The position numbers and the translations under genes were made by a program. The notes beneath the pieces were generated by a model, which had not been told where the DNA came from, made no database searches, and worked only from the letters and a program-made list of their open reading frames with translations. Below are positions 23,828-33,540 of a stretch of 64,000 bases of DNA, in pieces (the stretch's first letter is position 1; each line of letters begins with the position of its first letter). The DNA is taken from the NCBI RefSeq assembly GCF_002764115.1, contig NZ_CP017940.1, positions 1,462,501 through 1,526,500 of the forward strand. Direction: 5' to 3'. The DNA is from Phyllobacterium zundukense. Lineage in GTDB: Bacteria > Pseudomonadota > Alphaproteobacteria > Rhizobiales > Rhizobiaceae.

Positions 23828-25183
23828 ATGGGAAACGTCATTGCAATGGCTCGCGATAGCCTGATGAGCTTTGTTTCCCGACTGGGGACTGAGCGCGACA
23901 AGGCAGCGACTGTTTTCTATACGCAGCCGATCCTGACCGACGAGCAGATTGTTGCGGCTTATCGTGGATCGTGGTTGCCGCGGAAGATCATTGACATTCC
24001 GGCCCTCGACAGTTGCCGCAAATGGCGCGACTGGCAGGCCGACGACAAGGTCATTGAGCTGATCGAGAAGGAAGAGAAGCGCCTGAACGTCAAGGGCAAG
24101 GTGCTTGAGGCATCGAAGAAGGGCCGGTTGTTTGGCGGCGCTGCCGTTTACATTGGAACCGGAGACAGTGATCCCTCGCAGTCTCTCGATGTTGACCACA
24201 TCGAACAGGGCGGCATCAAGCACCTGACCGTGCTCACACGGCGTCAGCTCAAGGCTGGTACGATCGACCGCGATCCCGAATCCGAATGGTTCAACCGGCC
24301 CGAGAAATACTACCTCACCGGCTTGAACGGAAAGCAGCTCACAATTCATCCCTCGCGCCTGGTGCTGTTCAATGGAGCAATGACGCCGGACGACGACATC
24401 AGCGGTGCAACACAAGGCTGGGGCGAAAGCATCCTGACTGCCACGCTAGACGCGATCAAGAATGCCGACAGTACTGCCGGCAATATCGCCAGCCTGATAT
24501 TCGAAGCCAAGATCGACATCATCAAGATACCGGGCTTCACGGAGAACATCGGCAACAAGGTCTATGAGGATGCCATTCTCAGCCGCTACACGCTGGCCAA
24601 CACGATCAAGGGTATCAACGGCACACTGCTGCTTGATGCCGAGGAGGAATATGAGAGCAAAAGCGCACAACTCGCTGGTTTAACTGACATTCTCATGGCC
24701 TTCATGCAGATCGTTTCAGGTGCCGCTGACATCCCCGTCACGCGTCTCCTCGGCCAGTCTCCGGCCGGGATGAACGCGACCGGCACAAGCGATATGAAGA
24801 ACTACCACGATCGCGTCCAGTCCATTCAAGAGCTCGAACTTACTCCGGCAATGGCTCGACTGGACGAGTGTATCATCCGCTCGGCGACAGGAACGCGAGA
24901 CGAAGCGATCTATTACGAATGGGCGCCGCTTGAGCAAATGTCCGAGAAGGAGCGAGCCGATATCTTCAAGACCAAGTCGGATGCTGCTCGCGCTCTGATC
25001 GGCTCATCGTCCGGGCAGGAGATTATCACCCGCGAAGCCCTGTCCGACGCGTTGGTCAACACCTTCACAGAAGATGGCAGCTTGCCTGGTCTGGATAGCT
25101 TCATCGATGAGTACGGCAAGCTTTCGGAACAAGAGCCGAGTGAGGCTGAGATCATCGCTGCAGCGACCCAAACTCGAAGGTAG
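23828..25183 (+). CDS. Phage portal protein (DUF1073 family)
   Basis: A 451-residue portal-type protein starting MGNVIAMARDSLMSFVSRLG. Family marks include YRGSWLPRKIIDIPALDSCR near the N-terminus, the RLFGGAAVYIG and QGWGESILTATLDAIK segments, and IPVTRLLGQSPAGMNATGTS towards the C-terminus. The portal forms the DNA entry ring on the head vertex and partners the terminase just upstream (7-base gap). The frame is open from 23621, but 23828 fits the family. It is about the normal length. The expected next genes (head maturation, scaffold, capsid) are absent. Confidence 0.9.
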   Translation: MGNVIAMARDSLMSFVSRLGTERDKAATVFYTQPILTDEQIVAAYRGSWLPRKIIDIPALDSCRKWRDWQADDKVIELIEKEEKRLNVKGKVLEASKKGRLFGGAAVYIGTGDSDPSQSLDVDHIEQGGIKHLTVLTRRQLKAGTIDRDPESEWFNRPEKYYLTGLNGKQLTIHPSRLVLFNGAMTPDDDISGATQGWGESILTATLDAIKNADSTAGNIASLIFEAKIDIIKIPGFTENIGNKVYEDAILSRYTLANTIKGINGTLLLDAEEEYESKSAQLAGLTDILMAFMQIVSGAADIPVTRLLGQSPAGMNATGTSDMKNYHDRVQSIQELELTPAMARLDECIIRSATGTRDEAIYYEWAPLEQMSEKERADIFKTKSDAARALIGSSSGQEIITREALSDALVNTFTEDGSLPGLDSFIDEYGKLSEQEPSEAEIIAAATQTRR

Positions 25184-25341
25184 CGCTATTTTGGTATCGA
25201 AATTGCTTGTCAGTGATGTTTTCGGAGAAATCGCGAAAGCGACCGCGGCACGCAGCTACGGTGGGAGTCGAGTGCAGATGCGATCGACGCGCAGATAGAC
25301 CGATGTGCGCTATTCCATGACGAACGGGCAGGAAAGGCGAA

Positions 25342-25707
25342 ATGATGGATCTCAGCTTGAACGATATTTACAAATCCATCGGTGCCCTGACTGCTGAGGT
25401 GCAGGGCTTGCGCCGGGATATGGAAGCATCCGAGCGCAGAGCTGCACTTGAGAACCGCGAGGCCGACGAAAAGCGAGCAGTTGTGCACCGCCGTATGGAT
25501 GACATCATCTCGGAGGTGGGTGACATCAAAACCGATATCGCTACGATCACAGAGCAGGTGAAAGACAGCAAAACCGTAACGGATGACGTCAAGAAGTGGA
25601 AGGCTATGGGCATCGGTGCCCTAGGTGTCGTCGGCATTGGTGGAACGGCGCTCGGTGTCAGCCTGGCAAGCTATTTTGAATGGCTCGCAAAGTTATTTCA
25701 CCGGTGA
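25342..25707 (+). CDS. DUF1515 family phage protein
   Basis: A 121-residue protein: long coiled coil at ~10-85 (EVQGLRRDMEASERRAALEN, IKTDIATITEQVKD) and one C-terminal TM segment (AMGIGALGVVGIGGTALGVS). It matches the rhizobial DUF1515 family, usually found near lysis genes of prophages. AGGAAAGG lies upstream of the paired ATGs. It is the last prophage gene here. A two-hairpin repeat begins at its stop codon. Confidence 0.82.
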   Translation: MMDLSLNDIYKSIGALTAEVQGLRRDMEASERRAALENREADEKRAVVHRRMDDIISEVGDIKTDIATITEQVKDSKTVTDDVKKWKAMGIGALGVVGIGGTALGVSLASYFEWLAKLFHR

Positions 25708-25774
25708 GGCTTGACCCAGACATGTTGGACCGAGAAGAAGCCAAGCCTCAATGCCCGTGTTGCTGACATGCAAC
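25705..25774 (+). repeat. Two-hairpin repeat element, copy next to prophage end
   Basis: TGAGGCTTG (25705-25713) pairs perfectly with CAAGCCTCA (25742-25750), then GTTGC/GCAAC (25759-25774) forms a second stem. Same architecture as the copies at 34674, 35073, 35376, 35513 and 35653. It could act as a terminator for the DUF1515 gene, but lacks a T run. Confidence 0.6.
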
Positions 25775-25896
25775 TAATGGTTGTGATTAGGACAACCAGT
25801 TCAATTAATCTCATGGCGTCACTTGCCTGTTAATCGAATCCCGCCATTGATTGGACAACTAGCGACATTCGCTATCAGGGTATCTTGGGGAATAGC

Positions 25897-28650
25897 ATGG
25901 ACGACAAGTTTTATACTGCCAAACAGGTCAGAAACAGGCATTTTCTCGCGGGCGTGAGTTGTGCTGCGCTCGTCATCGCTTGCATGCTGTCCACGGAAGT
26001 CATGGCCGGGACGTATACAGCCAGCAGCCGTGCGGAGCTAGACGGCGCTATTACGGCTGCAAACGCCGATCCCGATCCGAATGCAACGATCCAGCTTACC
26101 GGCAACATCGTATTCGCAGGCGCATCAAGCTTGGTCGTACCCACCAAACCCATCACAATTGACACTCAGGGCTTTACACTTTCCGGTGCAGATGGTTCCG
26201 GCGCAGCCGCTGGTACCGGTATAGCGTTGCTGGGTAGCGGAGTCGGCCGCGTTTATACCCTCGTTGGCACTTTTAAGGGTGGCAACGCGGATCTCGGAAG
26301 CGGTGGAAGTGGTATTCGAATAACGCAGGGCGCCTCGGTAACCAACGATGGCGTGATTCAGGGCGGAAACAGCCTCGGTGGGTCAGGCGGCCTGGGCCTT
26401 GAGCTTGGCGGACCTGGGGGTGTGCCTTCATTGGTCAACAATGGAACGATCCGTGGCGGGAACGGAGCTCTGGCGAATGGCAACGGCATTTTCGTCCGCC
26501 GTGGCACCATCATCAATACCGGGACAATCGAGGGCGGCACCGGTGCGTCGGCCATCGTGACCAATTCAACCGCCAGCCTCAATGTCATCAATAGCGGAAC
26601 CATTCGCGCTGGGGCCGGTCAGGCCAATGCCATTTTGCTTACGCAAGGCGGCGCGAATGGCATCACATTGGAACTGCAAGCAGGTTCGGTCATCGACGGC
26701 AATGTCGTCGGCAATTCGACTGTTACAAACGATATCTTGCGGCTGGGTGGAACGGGCACCGACAGCTTTGACGTGTCGACGATCGGCCCGCAATACCAGA
26801 ACTTCGACACTTTTCAAAAAACCGGCAACGGCACCTGGGCGCTGACCGGCACCGGCACGGCTACGACGAACTGGGACATTCAGGCTGGAACGCTCGCTAT
26901 CGGCAATGGCGGCACCAGCGGCAGTGTCCTCGGCAGTTTGGCTTTGAACGGCGGAACGCTGGAATTCAACCGATCCGACGTGGTCACCTTCGACAATGTC
27001 ATCACCGGAACCGGCAATGTAGTCCAGTCCGGCAGTGGCAGGACCATCCTGAATGGCGACTATACCTATAGTGGCCTGACGTCTATTGTTGCCGGCACCT
27101 TGGCCATAAACGGTTCAATCACCACTCCGGTCTCCGTGGCGACTGCCGGTACCCTCGGCGGCATTGGCACGATCTTTGGCGATGTGACCAATACAGGTAA
27201 GGTTGCTCCCGGCAATTCCATAGGTACGTTGACGGTTGCGGGCAACTATGTCGGCAATGGCGGCCTGCTTGAGATCGAAACCGAGCTTGGCGGCGATGCC
27301 TCGCCGACTGACCGGCTGGTGGTTACCGGCGACACCTCCGGCAGCACCGATGTGCGGGTGATCAATGTCGGCGGCACCGGCGCGCAAACGGTTGAAGGCA
27401 TCAAGATCATCGATATCGGCGGTGCGTCCAACGGCGCCTTCAGCCTGCTCGGCGATTACGTGATCGGTGGCCAGCAGGCGGTTGTTGCCGGGGCTTATGG
27501 CTACACCTTGCAGAAGAACGGTGTGAGCACGCCGAGCGACGGCGACTGGTACCTGCGATCGGCCCTTACATCGCCGACCGAACCTGGCGAACCGGGTAAA
27601 CCCGGCGGTCCACTCTACCAGCCGGGCGTGCCCATCTATGAGGCCTATGCGCAGGTGCTGCAAAGCCTCAACGGTGTCTCGACCTTGCAGCAGCGTGTCG
27701 GCAATCGCTATTGGGCCGGGGCAGGCAACGGCGCACTCGCACAAGGCGATGGGCCCGGAACCGTTGAAGCCGCTCCGTTACCCTCGGAAGGTGGTGACAT
27801 CGTCACCGATGCACGCGGCATCTGGGCCCGCATTGAAGGCGCGCACGGCAAGTTCGAGCCAAGGACTTCAACCAGTGGCGCCGATTACGATATCGATACC
27901 TGGGAGCTGGAGTCCGGCATCGATGGCCAGTTCTATGAAAGTAATGCCGGCAAGCTCATTGGTAGCCTCACCGCCCATTACGGCCATGCCTCCGCCGACA
28001 TTTCCTCGTTCTTCGGCAATGGCTCGATCGACACCGATGGCTATGGTCTTGGCGGCACTTTGACGTGGTATGGGCAGAACGGCTTTTACGTCGACGGGCA
28101 GGCGCAGGCGACATGGTATGACAGTGATCTTACCTCAAGTACGCTTGGCACCAGCCTTGCCGATGGCAACAATGACTTCGGCTATGCCTTCAGCCTTGAG
28201 ACCGGCAAACGGTTCAATCTCAATCAGAACTGGACGCTGACGCCGCAGGCGCAGCTGGCCTATTCTAATGTCGATATCGACAGCTTCACCGATCCATTCG
28301 GGGCAGACGTGTCGTTTGGCAGCGGCGACAGCCTCAAGGGCAGGATTGGACTTTCCGCCGATTACCAGAATGCCTGGGAGGATGGTGCCGGCAAGCTGAC
28401 CCGCACCAATCTCTATGGCATCGCCAACCTTTATTATGAGTTCCTCGACGGCAACGAGACCGATGTCTCCGGTGTGAACTTCGCCACGGCGAATGACCGC
28501 ACCTGGGGCGGTATCGGCGCGGGCGGCAGCTATAACTGGAATGACGACAAATATTCGCTCTACAGCGAGGTTTCCATCAACACCAGCCTGTCCAACTTTG
28601 CCGACAGCTACAGTCTCAATGGGACAGCGGGGTTCAGGGTGAAGTTCTGA
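25897..28650 (+). CDS. Autotransporter (type Va) outer-membrane protein 1
   Basis: A 917-residue protein. Residues ~1-44 hold an extended signal (KQVRNRHFLAGVSCAALVIA then MLSTEVMAG). A Gly/Asn/Thr-rich beta-helical passenger follows, with repeats such as TGNGTWALTGTGTATTNWDI typical of autotransporter-associated strand repeats. A short Pro/Gly linker (PTEPGEPGKPGGP) leads to a C-terminal ~280-residue beta-barrel ending in Phe (AGFRVKF). The passenger would be displayed on or released from the cell surface; adhesion is the usual but unproved role. ATG 25897 is preferred to TTG 25885. Its barrel is nearly the same as that of the gene at 28813, so the pair is a tandem duplication with diverged passengers. 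Confidence 0.88.
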   Translation: MDDKFYTAKQVRNRHFLAGVSCAALVIACMLSTEVMAGTYTASSRAELDGAITAANADPDPNATIQLTGNIVFAGASSLVVPTKPITIDTQGFTLSGADGSGAAAGTGIALLGSGVGRVYTLVGTFKGGNADLGSGGSGIRITQGASVTNDGVIQGGNSLGGSGGLGLELGGPGGVPSLVNNGTIRGGNGALANGNGIFVRRGTIINTGTIEGGTGASAIVTNSTASLNVINSGTIRAGAGQANAILLTQGGANGITLELQAGSVIDGNVVGNSTVTNDILRLGGTGTDSFDVSTIGPQYQNFDTFQKTGNGTWALTGTGTATTNWDIQAGTLAIGNGGTSGSVLGSLALNGGTLEFNRSDVVTFDNVITGTGNVVQSGSGRTILNGDYTYSGLTSIVAGTLAINGSITTPVSVATAGTLGGIGTIFGDVTNTGKVAPGNSIGTLTVAGNYVGNGGLLEIETELGGDASPTDRLVVTGDTSGSTDVRVINVGGTGAQTVEGIKIIDIGGASNGAFSLLGDYVIGGQQAVVAGAYGYTLQKNGVSTPSDGDWYLRSALTSPTEPGEPGKPGGPLYQPGVPIYEAYAQVLQSLNGVSTLQQRVGNRYWAGAGNGALAQGDGPGTVEAAPLPSEGGDIVTDARGIWARIEGAHGKFEPRTSTSGADYDIDTWELESGIDGQFYESNAGKLIGSLTAHYGHASADISSFFGNGSIDTDGYGLGGTLTWYGQNGFYVDGQAQATWYDSDLTSSTLGTSLADGNNDFGYAFSLETGKRFNLNQNWTLTPQAQLAYSNVDIDSFTDPFGADVSFGSGDSLKGRIGLSADYQNAWEDGAGKLTRTNLYGIANLYYEFLDGNETDVSGVNFATANDRTWGGIGAGGSYNWNDDKYSLYSEVSINTSLSNFADSYSLNGTAGFRVKF

Positions 28651-28812
28651 AGCTGACCACAAGGGCCCGTGATCCTCACCACTGGTAGGCCATTTTGCGC
28701 AATTTCGGATCGTTCCGATTTACCTCAAGATTTAAACTTTGTTGCCGATCGAGCACCAGGCAATTTCACGAATTGACGCTAGACAGTCAAAAAAGATTCT
28801 CAGGAGATAAGC

Positions 28813-31800
28813 ATGCAGAGACTTCATTCCGCTTTGGCATCATCGGCCGCACGTTTGCCCATCCTTGCTGCTGTCTTCACCGGAGGCTCATTAATGGCGC
28901 CGGCGGTGGCGTTTGCCGATTGCGTCACCCTTGGAGGTGTCATCACTTGCGACACGGCAGCTCCGAATCCTTTTACCAGCACAGTCGGCGCTGGCAATAC
29001 TGCTGCTGCAGACAACATCACTGTGAATGTTGGTCCTGGAGCCCAGGTTGCTGTGGGCAACTTGAATGCGATCAGCCTGCGAAATAATGCGGTCATCACC
29101 ATTGCCGGTGGCGGCCTCGTCAGCGCTACGGCAACCTCCACCACGGGCAATTACAATACGGGTGGGAACGCTGTTGAGGTCAACAACAATGGTACGCTGA
29201 CCATTGAACAGGGTGGCCAGCTGCTTGCTTTGGGGACTCAAGGCAGCGCGGAAGCAGTGAACTTCCAGGGCACTGGCAATGTGCTCACCAACAATGGCAC
29301 AATCGACGCAAATAATTCTGTCGCTATCTGGTCGCAGAATACGTCCGGTCTGAACACCGTCATCAACAATGAAACCGGCATTATCGAAGCTGGCAACGGA
29401 ACAACCAGCACGGTCATCGGCGGATCGGGCGCCGGAGCGCTCGACTTCACCAACAGAGGCACAATTCGCGGCAGTATCAATCTCGCCAACGGCAATGATA
29501 TCCTGCGCCTGTATACAGGATCGACCGTTACCGGCAATTTCAGCGGCGGCGGCGGCACTGATGCGATCTTCCTCAGCGGCGACGGGCAATCGTCCATGGC
29601 TGGCAATTTCAACGGGTTTGAAAGCCTGGTCAAAAACGATCTTGGAACATGGACGCTCACAGGCACGATTACCGGTGTCACCGTCGCTACTGTCCAAAAC
29701 GGCACGCTTGTTCTGACCGGGGCAAACACCAATTACACCGGCCAGGTGATCATCGATCCAGCCGGCACCCTGGAAGCACGTGCGCAGGCTCTGCCAACGC
29801 AGCTTCTTCCCGCTAACAATGTCGCCAACATCACCAATAACGGCCTTGTACGGTTTGCGCAGCCCGACAATGGCACCTATGTCGGTCAGATCGTCGGGAC
29901 CGGTGCCGTCGAAAAGACCGGCGCTGGAACCCTTACGCTTGAACCTTCGGTTGCGGCCGGCAACACCTATTCCGGCGGAACCTTCATCAATGGCGGCGTT
30001 GTTGCAGTCGGCGCCGACAATGCGCTGGGCGCTTCGACCGGCGGTGTCAGTTTCAATGGCGGCACCTTGCAATTAAACAGCAGTTTCAACTTGTCGGCGG
30101 GTCGCGCGGTGACCCTGAATGTCGGGGGCGGCACGATTAATACGCAGGCCTTCGATTCGACATTGGCACAGGGAGTAACCGGCCCGGGCGGGCTCACCAA
30201 AGCCGGAGCCGGGACGCTCACCCTGACAGGCAACAGCGACTATAGTGGTGGAACCGTGATCTCCGCAGGCACCCTCCAGCTCGGAGACAGCGGAACCAGC
30301 GGTTCGATCTCAGGGGACGTGTTGAACAACAGTCTCCTCGCCTTCAACCGCTCCGACGCATTTTTGGTGCCCGGAGTCATTTCCGGTTCGGGTGCCGTGG
30401 AGCAGAACGGTTCGGGCACCACGATCCTGACCGGCAACAATACCTATAGTGGCGGGACCACCATCAACGCCGGAACCTTGCAGCTGGGCAATGGCGGCAC
30501 TTCGGGCTCCATCGTCGGAGATGTTGCTAACGACGGCTCCCTTGCTTTCAATCGCTCCGACAGCACGAATTTCGACGGCGTGATATCAAGCGCCGGTAAC
30601 GTCAGGCAGATCGGCGGCGGCACGACAATCCTGACCGCACAGAACACATATTCAGGTGCAACTACGGTCGAGGCTGGAACGCTCGCTGCTGGGGCGACGA
30701 ACGTCTTTAGCCCTAACTCCTCGACTTCCGTCCTTACTGGCGGAACCCTCGATGCAGCCGGGTTCGATCAGACCGTGAGTGCGCTTACCAATGCCGGACT
30801 GGTCAATGTTGGAGGTGCGCCGGGAACAACACTGACGGTCAGCGGCAACTATGTGGGCGCCGACGGCACTTTGCGGTTGAATACGGCGCTCGGCGATGAC
30901 GCTTCAACGACCGACAGGCTCGTTGTCCTCGGTGACACGTCAGGATCGACAACGCTTGTCGTGGCCAATGTTGGCGGCAGCGGAGCACCGACAGTGGAAG
31001 GGATACGGGTGATCGATGTTGCCGGTTCTTCCGCCGGCAGCTTTGCGCTTGATGGCGACTATGCGTTTGAGGGCGACGAGGCCGTCATTGGCGGCGCCTA
31101 TGCCTACCGGCTATACAAGAATGGCATCGCTACGCCAACCGATGGTAACTGGTACCTGCGTTCCGCTTTGGTCGATCCTGCGGATCCGACCGCTCCTACA
31201 GATCCCACAGATCCGACCGACCCAACAGATCCAACCTCGCCATCTTCGCCGCTCTACCAACCTGGCGTTCCTGTCTATGAGGCGTATGCACAGACATTGC
31301 TCGGTCTCAACGGGCTGCCAACACTGCAACAACGTGTTGGGAATCGCTATTGGTCGGGAGCTGGCAATGGAATGCTGTCTCAGGGCGATGGTCCCGGAAC
31401 AATCGAGCCGGCTCCGCAGCCTTCTGACGGCGGTCCGGCCTTCGTCGAGGGACGCGGCTTGTGGGCGCGCATCGAAGGCGCCCATGGAAACTTTGATCCA
31501 AGAACCTCGACGAGTTCCACTGATTACGATTTGGACACATGGAAGATCCAAAGCGGTCTGGATGGGCAACTTTATGAAAGCGAGAGCGGCAAACTCATCG
31601 GAGGCATCACCGCGCAGTATGGCAATGCATCCGCGGATGTATCCTCCCTATTCGGCAATGGCGAGGTCGATACCGACGGCTACGGAGTGGGTGCTACGCT
31701 GACCTGGTATGGCCAGAATGGCTTTTACCTCGACGGGCAGGCGCAGGCGACATGGTATGAAAGTGACCTGTCTTCCGGCGTTCTTGGTAGTCTCTCGAAT

Positions 31801-32286
31801 GGGAATGACGGTTTCGGCTACGCCTTCAGCCTGGAAACGGGCAAAAGGCTTGCTTTGAACCAGAACTGGACGCTCACCCCGCAAGCCCAGCTCGCATATT
31901 CCAATGTAGATTTTGACGCCTTCACCGACCCCTTCGGCGCGGATGTTTCTCTCGGGACTGGTGAGAGCCTCAAGGGTCGTCTCGGACTTTCGGCAGATTA
32001 TGAAAATGCCTGGGAGGGTGCTTCAGGAAGGACAACCCGCACGCACCTATACGGCATTGCCAATCTTTATTATGAGTTTCTGGACGGGACGGAAGTTGAA
32101 GTATCAGGCGTAAACTTTGCCAGCGAGAACGATCGGACCTGGGGCGGTATCGGCACTGGCGGCAGCTATAACTGGAATGACGACAAATATTCGATCTACA
32201 GCGAGGTTTCCGTCAACACCAGCCTGTCCAACTTCGCTGACAGCTACAGTCTCAACGGGACTGCGGGATTCAGGGTGAAGTTCTAG
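28813..32286 (+). CDS. Autotransporter (type Va) outer-membrane protein 2
   Basis: A 1157-residue protein with signal peptide (ILAAVFTGGSLMAPAVAFA at ~18-36) and a longer passenger than its neighbour. Three successive strand-repeat units each contain a GxGTLTLTGNSxYSGGT-like segment at ~435, ~515 and ~590. The linker is an acidic PTDPTDPTDPTDPTSP run, followed by the ~280-residue beta-barrel ending AGFRVKF. The last ~130 bases of the barrel are almost the same as in the upstream gene, while passengers differ, suggesting duplication followed by gene conversion of the barrel. AGGAGATAAGC precedes the ATG. Phase-type slippage in the PTDP-coding repeat is conceivable but the units are imperfect. 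Confidence 0.9.
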   Translation: MQRLHSALASSAARLPILAAVFTGGSLMAPAVAFADCVTLGGVITCDTAAPNPFTSTVGAGNTAAADNITVNVGPGAQVAVGNLNAISLRNNAVITIAGGGLVSATATSTTGNYNTGGNAVEVNNNGTLTIEQGGQLLALGTQGSAEAVNFQGTGNVLTNNGTIDANNSVAIWSQNTSGLNTVINNETGIIEAGNGTTSTVIGGSGAGALDFTNRGTIRGSINLANGNDILRLYTGSTVTGNFSGGGGTDAIFLSGDGQSSMAGNFNGFESLVKNDLGTWTLTGTITGVTVATVQNGTLVLTGANTNYTGQVIIDPAGTLEARAQALPTQLLPANNVANITNNGLVRFAQPDNGTYVGQIVGTGAVEKTGAGTLTLEPSVAAGNTYSGGTFINGGVVAVGADNALGASTGGVSFNGGTLQLNSSFNLSAGRAVTLNVGGGTINTQAFDSTLAQGVTGPGGLTKAGAGTLTLTGNSDYSGGTVISAGTLQLGDSGTSGSISGDVLNNSLLAFNRSDAFLVPGVISGSGAVEQNGSGTTILTGNNTYSGGTTINAGTLQLGNGGTSGSIVGDVANDGSLAFNRSDSTNFDGVISSAGNVRQIGGGTTILTAQNTYSGATTVEAGTLAAGATNVFSPNSSTSVLTGGTLDAAGFDQTVSALTNAGLVNVGGAPGTTLTVSGNYVGADGTLRLNTALGDDASTTDRLVVLGDTSGSTTLVVANVGGSGAPTVEGIRVIDVAGSSAGSFALDGDYAFEGDEAVIGGAYAYRLYKNGIATPTDGNWYLRSALVDPADPTAPTDPTDPTDPTDPTSPSSPLYQPGVPVYEAYAQTLLGLNGLPTLQQRVGNRYWSGAGNGMLSQGDGPGTIEPAPQPSDGGPAFVEGRGLWARIEGAHGNFDPRTSTSSTDYDLDTWKIQSGLDGQLYESESGKLIGGITAQYGNASADVSSLFGNGEVDTDGYGVGATLTWYGQNGFYLDGQAQATWYESDLSSGVLGSLSNGNDGFGYAFSLETGKRLALNQNWTLTPQAQLAYSNVDFDAFTDPFGADVSLGTGESLKGRLGLSADYENAWEGASGRTTRTHLYGIANLYYEFLDGTEVEVSGVNFASENDRTWGGIGTGGSYNWNDDKYSIYSEVSVNTSLSNFADSYSLNGTAGFRVKF

Positions 32287-32291
32287 GCCAA

Positions 32292-32513
32292 TCAGAGCCC
32301 GTCAGCATCACCGTTGGCGGGCGGGAGAAACGGTCGGTGCCTGAGAGCGAATGTGTCAGAACTGGCCTCAGCATCATCAACAGTATTCGAAGCGTCGTCA
32401 GGTTCAGAATTTTCGACTGCCTTTTGGGGGTCGTCATTGTTGCTATGCACTATCCACGAATTGCCATCTCGCCTGATGGTATATCGCGGCGCTCGTTCAT
32501 TCTCGTTTCCCAT
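32292..32513 (-). CDS. Small hypothetical protein
   Basis: A 73-residue acidic protein starting MGNENERAPRYTIRRDGNSW, with a short beta-like N-terminus and an Asp/Ser-rich, probably disordered C-terminus. The start at 32513 has TTAGGAGAG directly upstream, better than the in-frame ATG at 32639. Function unknown. Confidence 0.55.
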   Translation of the reverse strand: MGNENERAPRYTIRRDGNSWIVHSNNDDPQKAVENSEPDDASNTVDDAEASSDTFALRHRPFLPPANGDADGL

Positions 32514-32657
32514 AATCTCTCCTAAAAGGATGAGGCCTGACGATTTGACGGGGTTAGCTGGCTCCTCGCCAGGCCTCTGTTGGGATGGCCTCCAACGCTT
32601 CATAAACTTGCGAACATCACAAACGTTCCGACTATCCAATGCCGGACAAACGGGCGG

Positions 32658-33029
32658 CTACCGTCGTCTAGGCTTCTTGAGCCAGTGACGCGTTCCTCTA
32701 CCCTCCCTAAGCTTATGCTGAGGCGAGGAGGGGTGCTCCACGTGCTTCGCCGTTTCGGTAGTTTGGCTGTCCGCGCTGTCGGTAGGCTCCATTGCCTCAA
32801 AATATGGGCCGAGGAAATCCATGGGACTAAGGTTCAGGGCTTTGCAGAGATGGACGAGCGTGGCAACGGCGATACGGTTCTCCCCACGTTCGTATTTTTG
32901 GATCTGCACGGAAGAAACGCCGATGGGGGTTGCGAGCTGTTGCTGGGTCATGCCGGCCGCGAAGCGGAACTCTCGGAGCCTTTGACCTATTTCTTTATCG
33001 ATAACTTCAACGCGTGCTCTGGGGGTCAA
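32658..33029 (-). CDS. XRE-family transcriptional regulator
   Basis: A 123-residue protein. Residues ~10-68 are a Cro/C1-type HTH (IGQRLREFRFAAGMTQQQLA, then VSSVQIQKYERGENRI and ALNLSPMDFL). The C-terminal half is charged and low complexity. Rhizobial regulators of this type act as small repressors in many contexts. The target is unknown; no operator was found. The start ATG at 33029 is at MTPRARVEV. It lies between two small minus-strand genes but does not overlap either. Confidence 0.85.
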   Translation of the reverse strand: MTPRARVEVIDKEIGQRLREFRFAAGMTQQQLATPIGVSSVQIQKYERGENRIAVATLVHLCKALNLSPMDFLGPYFEAMEPTDSADSQTTETAKHVEHPSSPQHKLREGRGTRHWLKKPRRR

Positions 33030-33081
33030 CAGTGTTGGCTCCTGCGAAGTAAGGGATAGCCACCGACTCTACATAACCCGC

Positions 33082-33435
33082 CTACCATTGCAAAACGTTC
33101 TCAGCTATGCCGTGGCGGACAAACGCGCGCCTATCGCCGCTTGGGATTGCTCTTATACCAACGCTCAAGCTTCCCGGTCGGTACCGCCGTGGCGTCGTCT
33201 CGACATAAATTCCCGCTTCCTTCGCGGCCTCAACAAACGCCACGCGAGCAACAGCGGCCGAGCATTCGCCAGCGAGACAGTTCAATAGTATCTGACGGGC
33301 CAGCCTGGCTTTGGGACCGTCCTCATCAGGCCATTTCTCCAGTATGAATACTGCAGCGTCATAGGCCGAGGTGATGCCTATGGCCTTGCCATTGCGCAGC
33401 ACTGAGACGATTTTGAACGGCTTGTAGTCTTCCAT
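33082..33435 (-). CDS. DUF982 family protein
   Basis: About 117 residues starting MEDYKPFKIVSVLRNGKAIG. The DUF982 core is visible (ITSAYDAAVFILEKWPDEDG, ARQILLNCLAGECSAAVARV and AFVEAAKEAGI). These small proteins are very common in rhizobia and often multicopy; their function is unknown. The ORF is open upstream to 33525. Two broken relatives lie at 36195 and 43868, so this is the only intact member in the window. Confidence 0.8.
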   Translation of the reverse strand: MEDYKPFKIVSVLRNGKAIGITSAYDAAVFILEKWPDEDGPKARLARQILLNCLAGECSAAVARVAFVEAAKEAGIYVETTPRRYRPGSLSVGIRAIPSGDRRAFVRHGIAENVLQW

Positions 33436-33498
33436 GATCGCCGAACGGTAGCAGAGCGGCGCATGTTCCGGCATTAATCCCTTAGAGCTACCATGGAT

Positions 33499-33526
33499 TG
33501 TGCCCGCAGCAGCGACGGCGGGCACA
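33499..33526. terminator. Strong inverted repeat between DUF982 and DUF1236 genes
   Basis: TGTGCCCGC and GCGGGCACA form a nine-pair stem with a 10-base loop. No T tract on either side, so it may be a factor-dependent terminator or a processing hairpin for the DUF1236 transcript. Confidence 0.45.
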
Positions 33527-33540
33527 GTCCTGTCACGGTG

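Noticed and set aside
25285..25320. CAGATAGACCGATGTGCGC as an eighth NusG-like 3' flank
   Set aside because: Resembles the flank of the other copies for ~15 bases, but no KOW-coding sequence precedes it; could be chance.
28891..30072. Long minus-strand frame opposite the second autotransporter
   Set aside because: Antisense to a well-supported gene with repetitive Gly/Ala/Thr codons; the frame follows from that composition.
31186..31245. PTDP-coding repeat as a phase-variable tract
   Set aside because: Units are imperfect at the DNA level and the repeat unit is a multiple of three, so slippage would not shift the frame.
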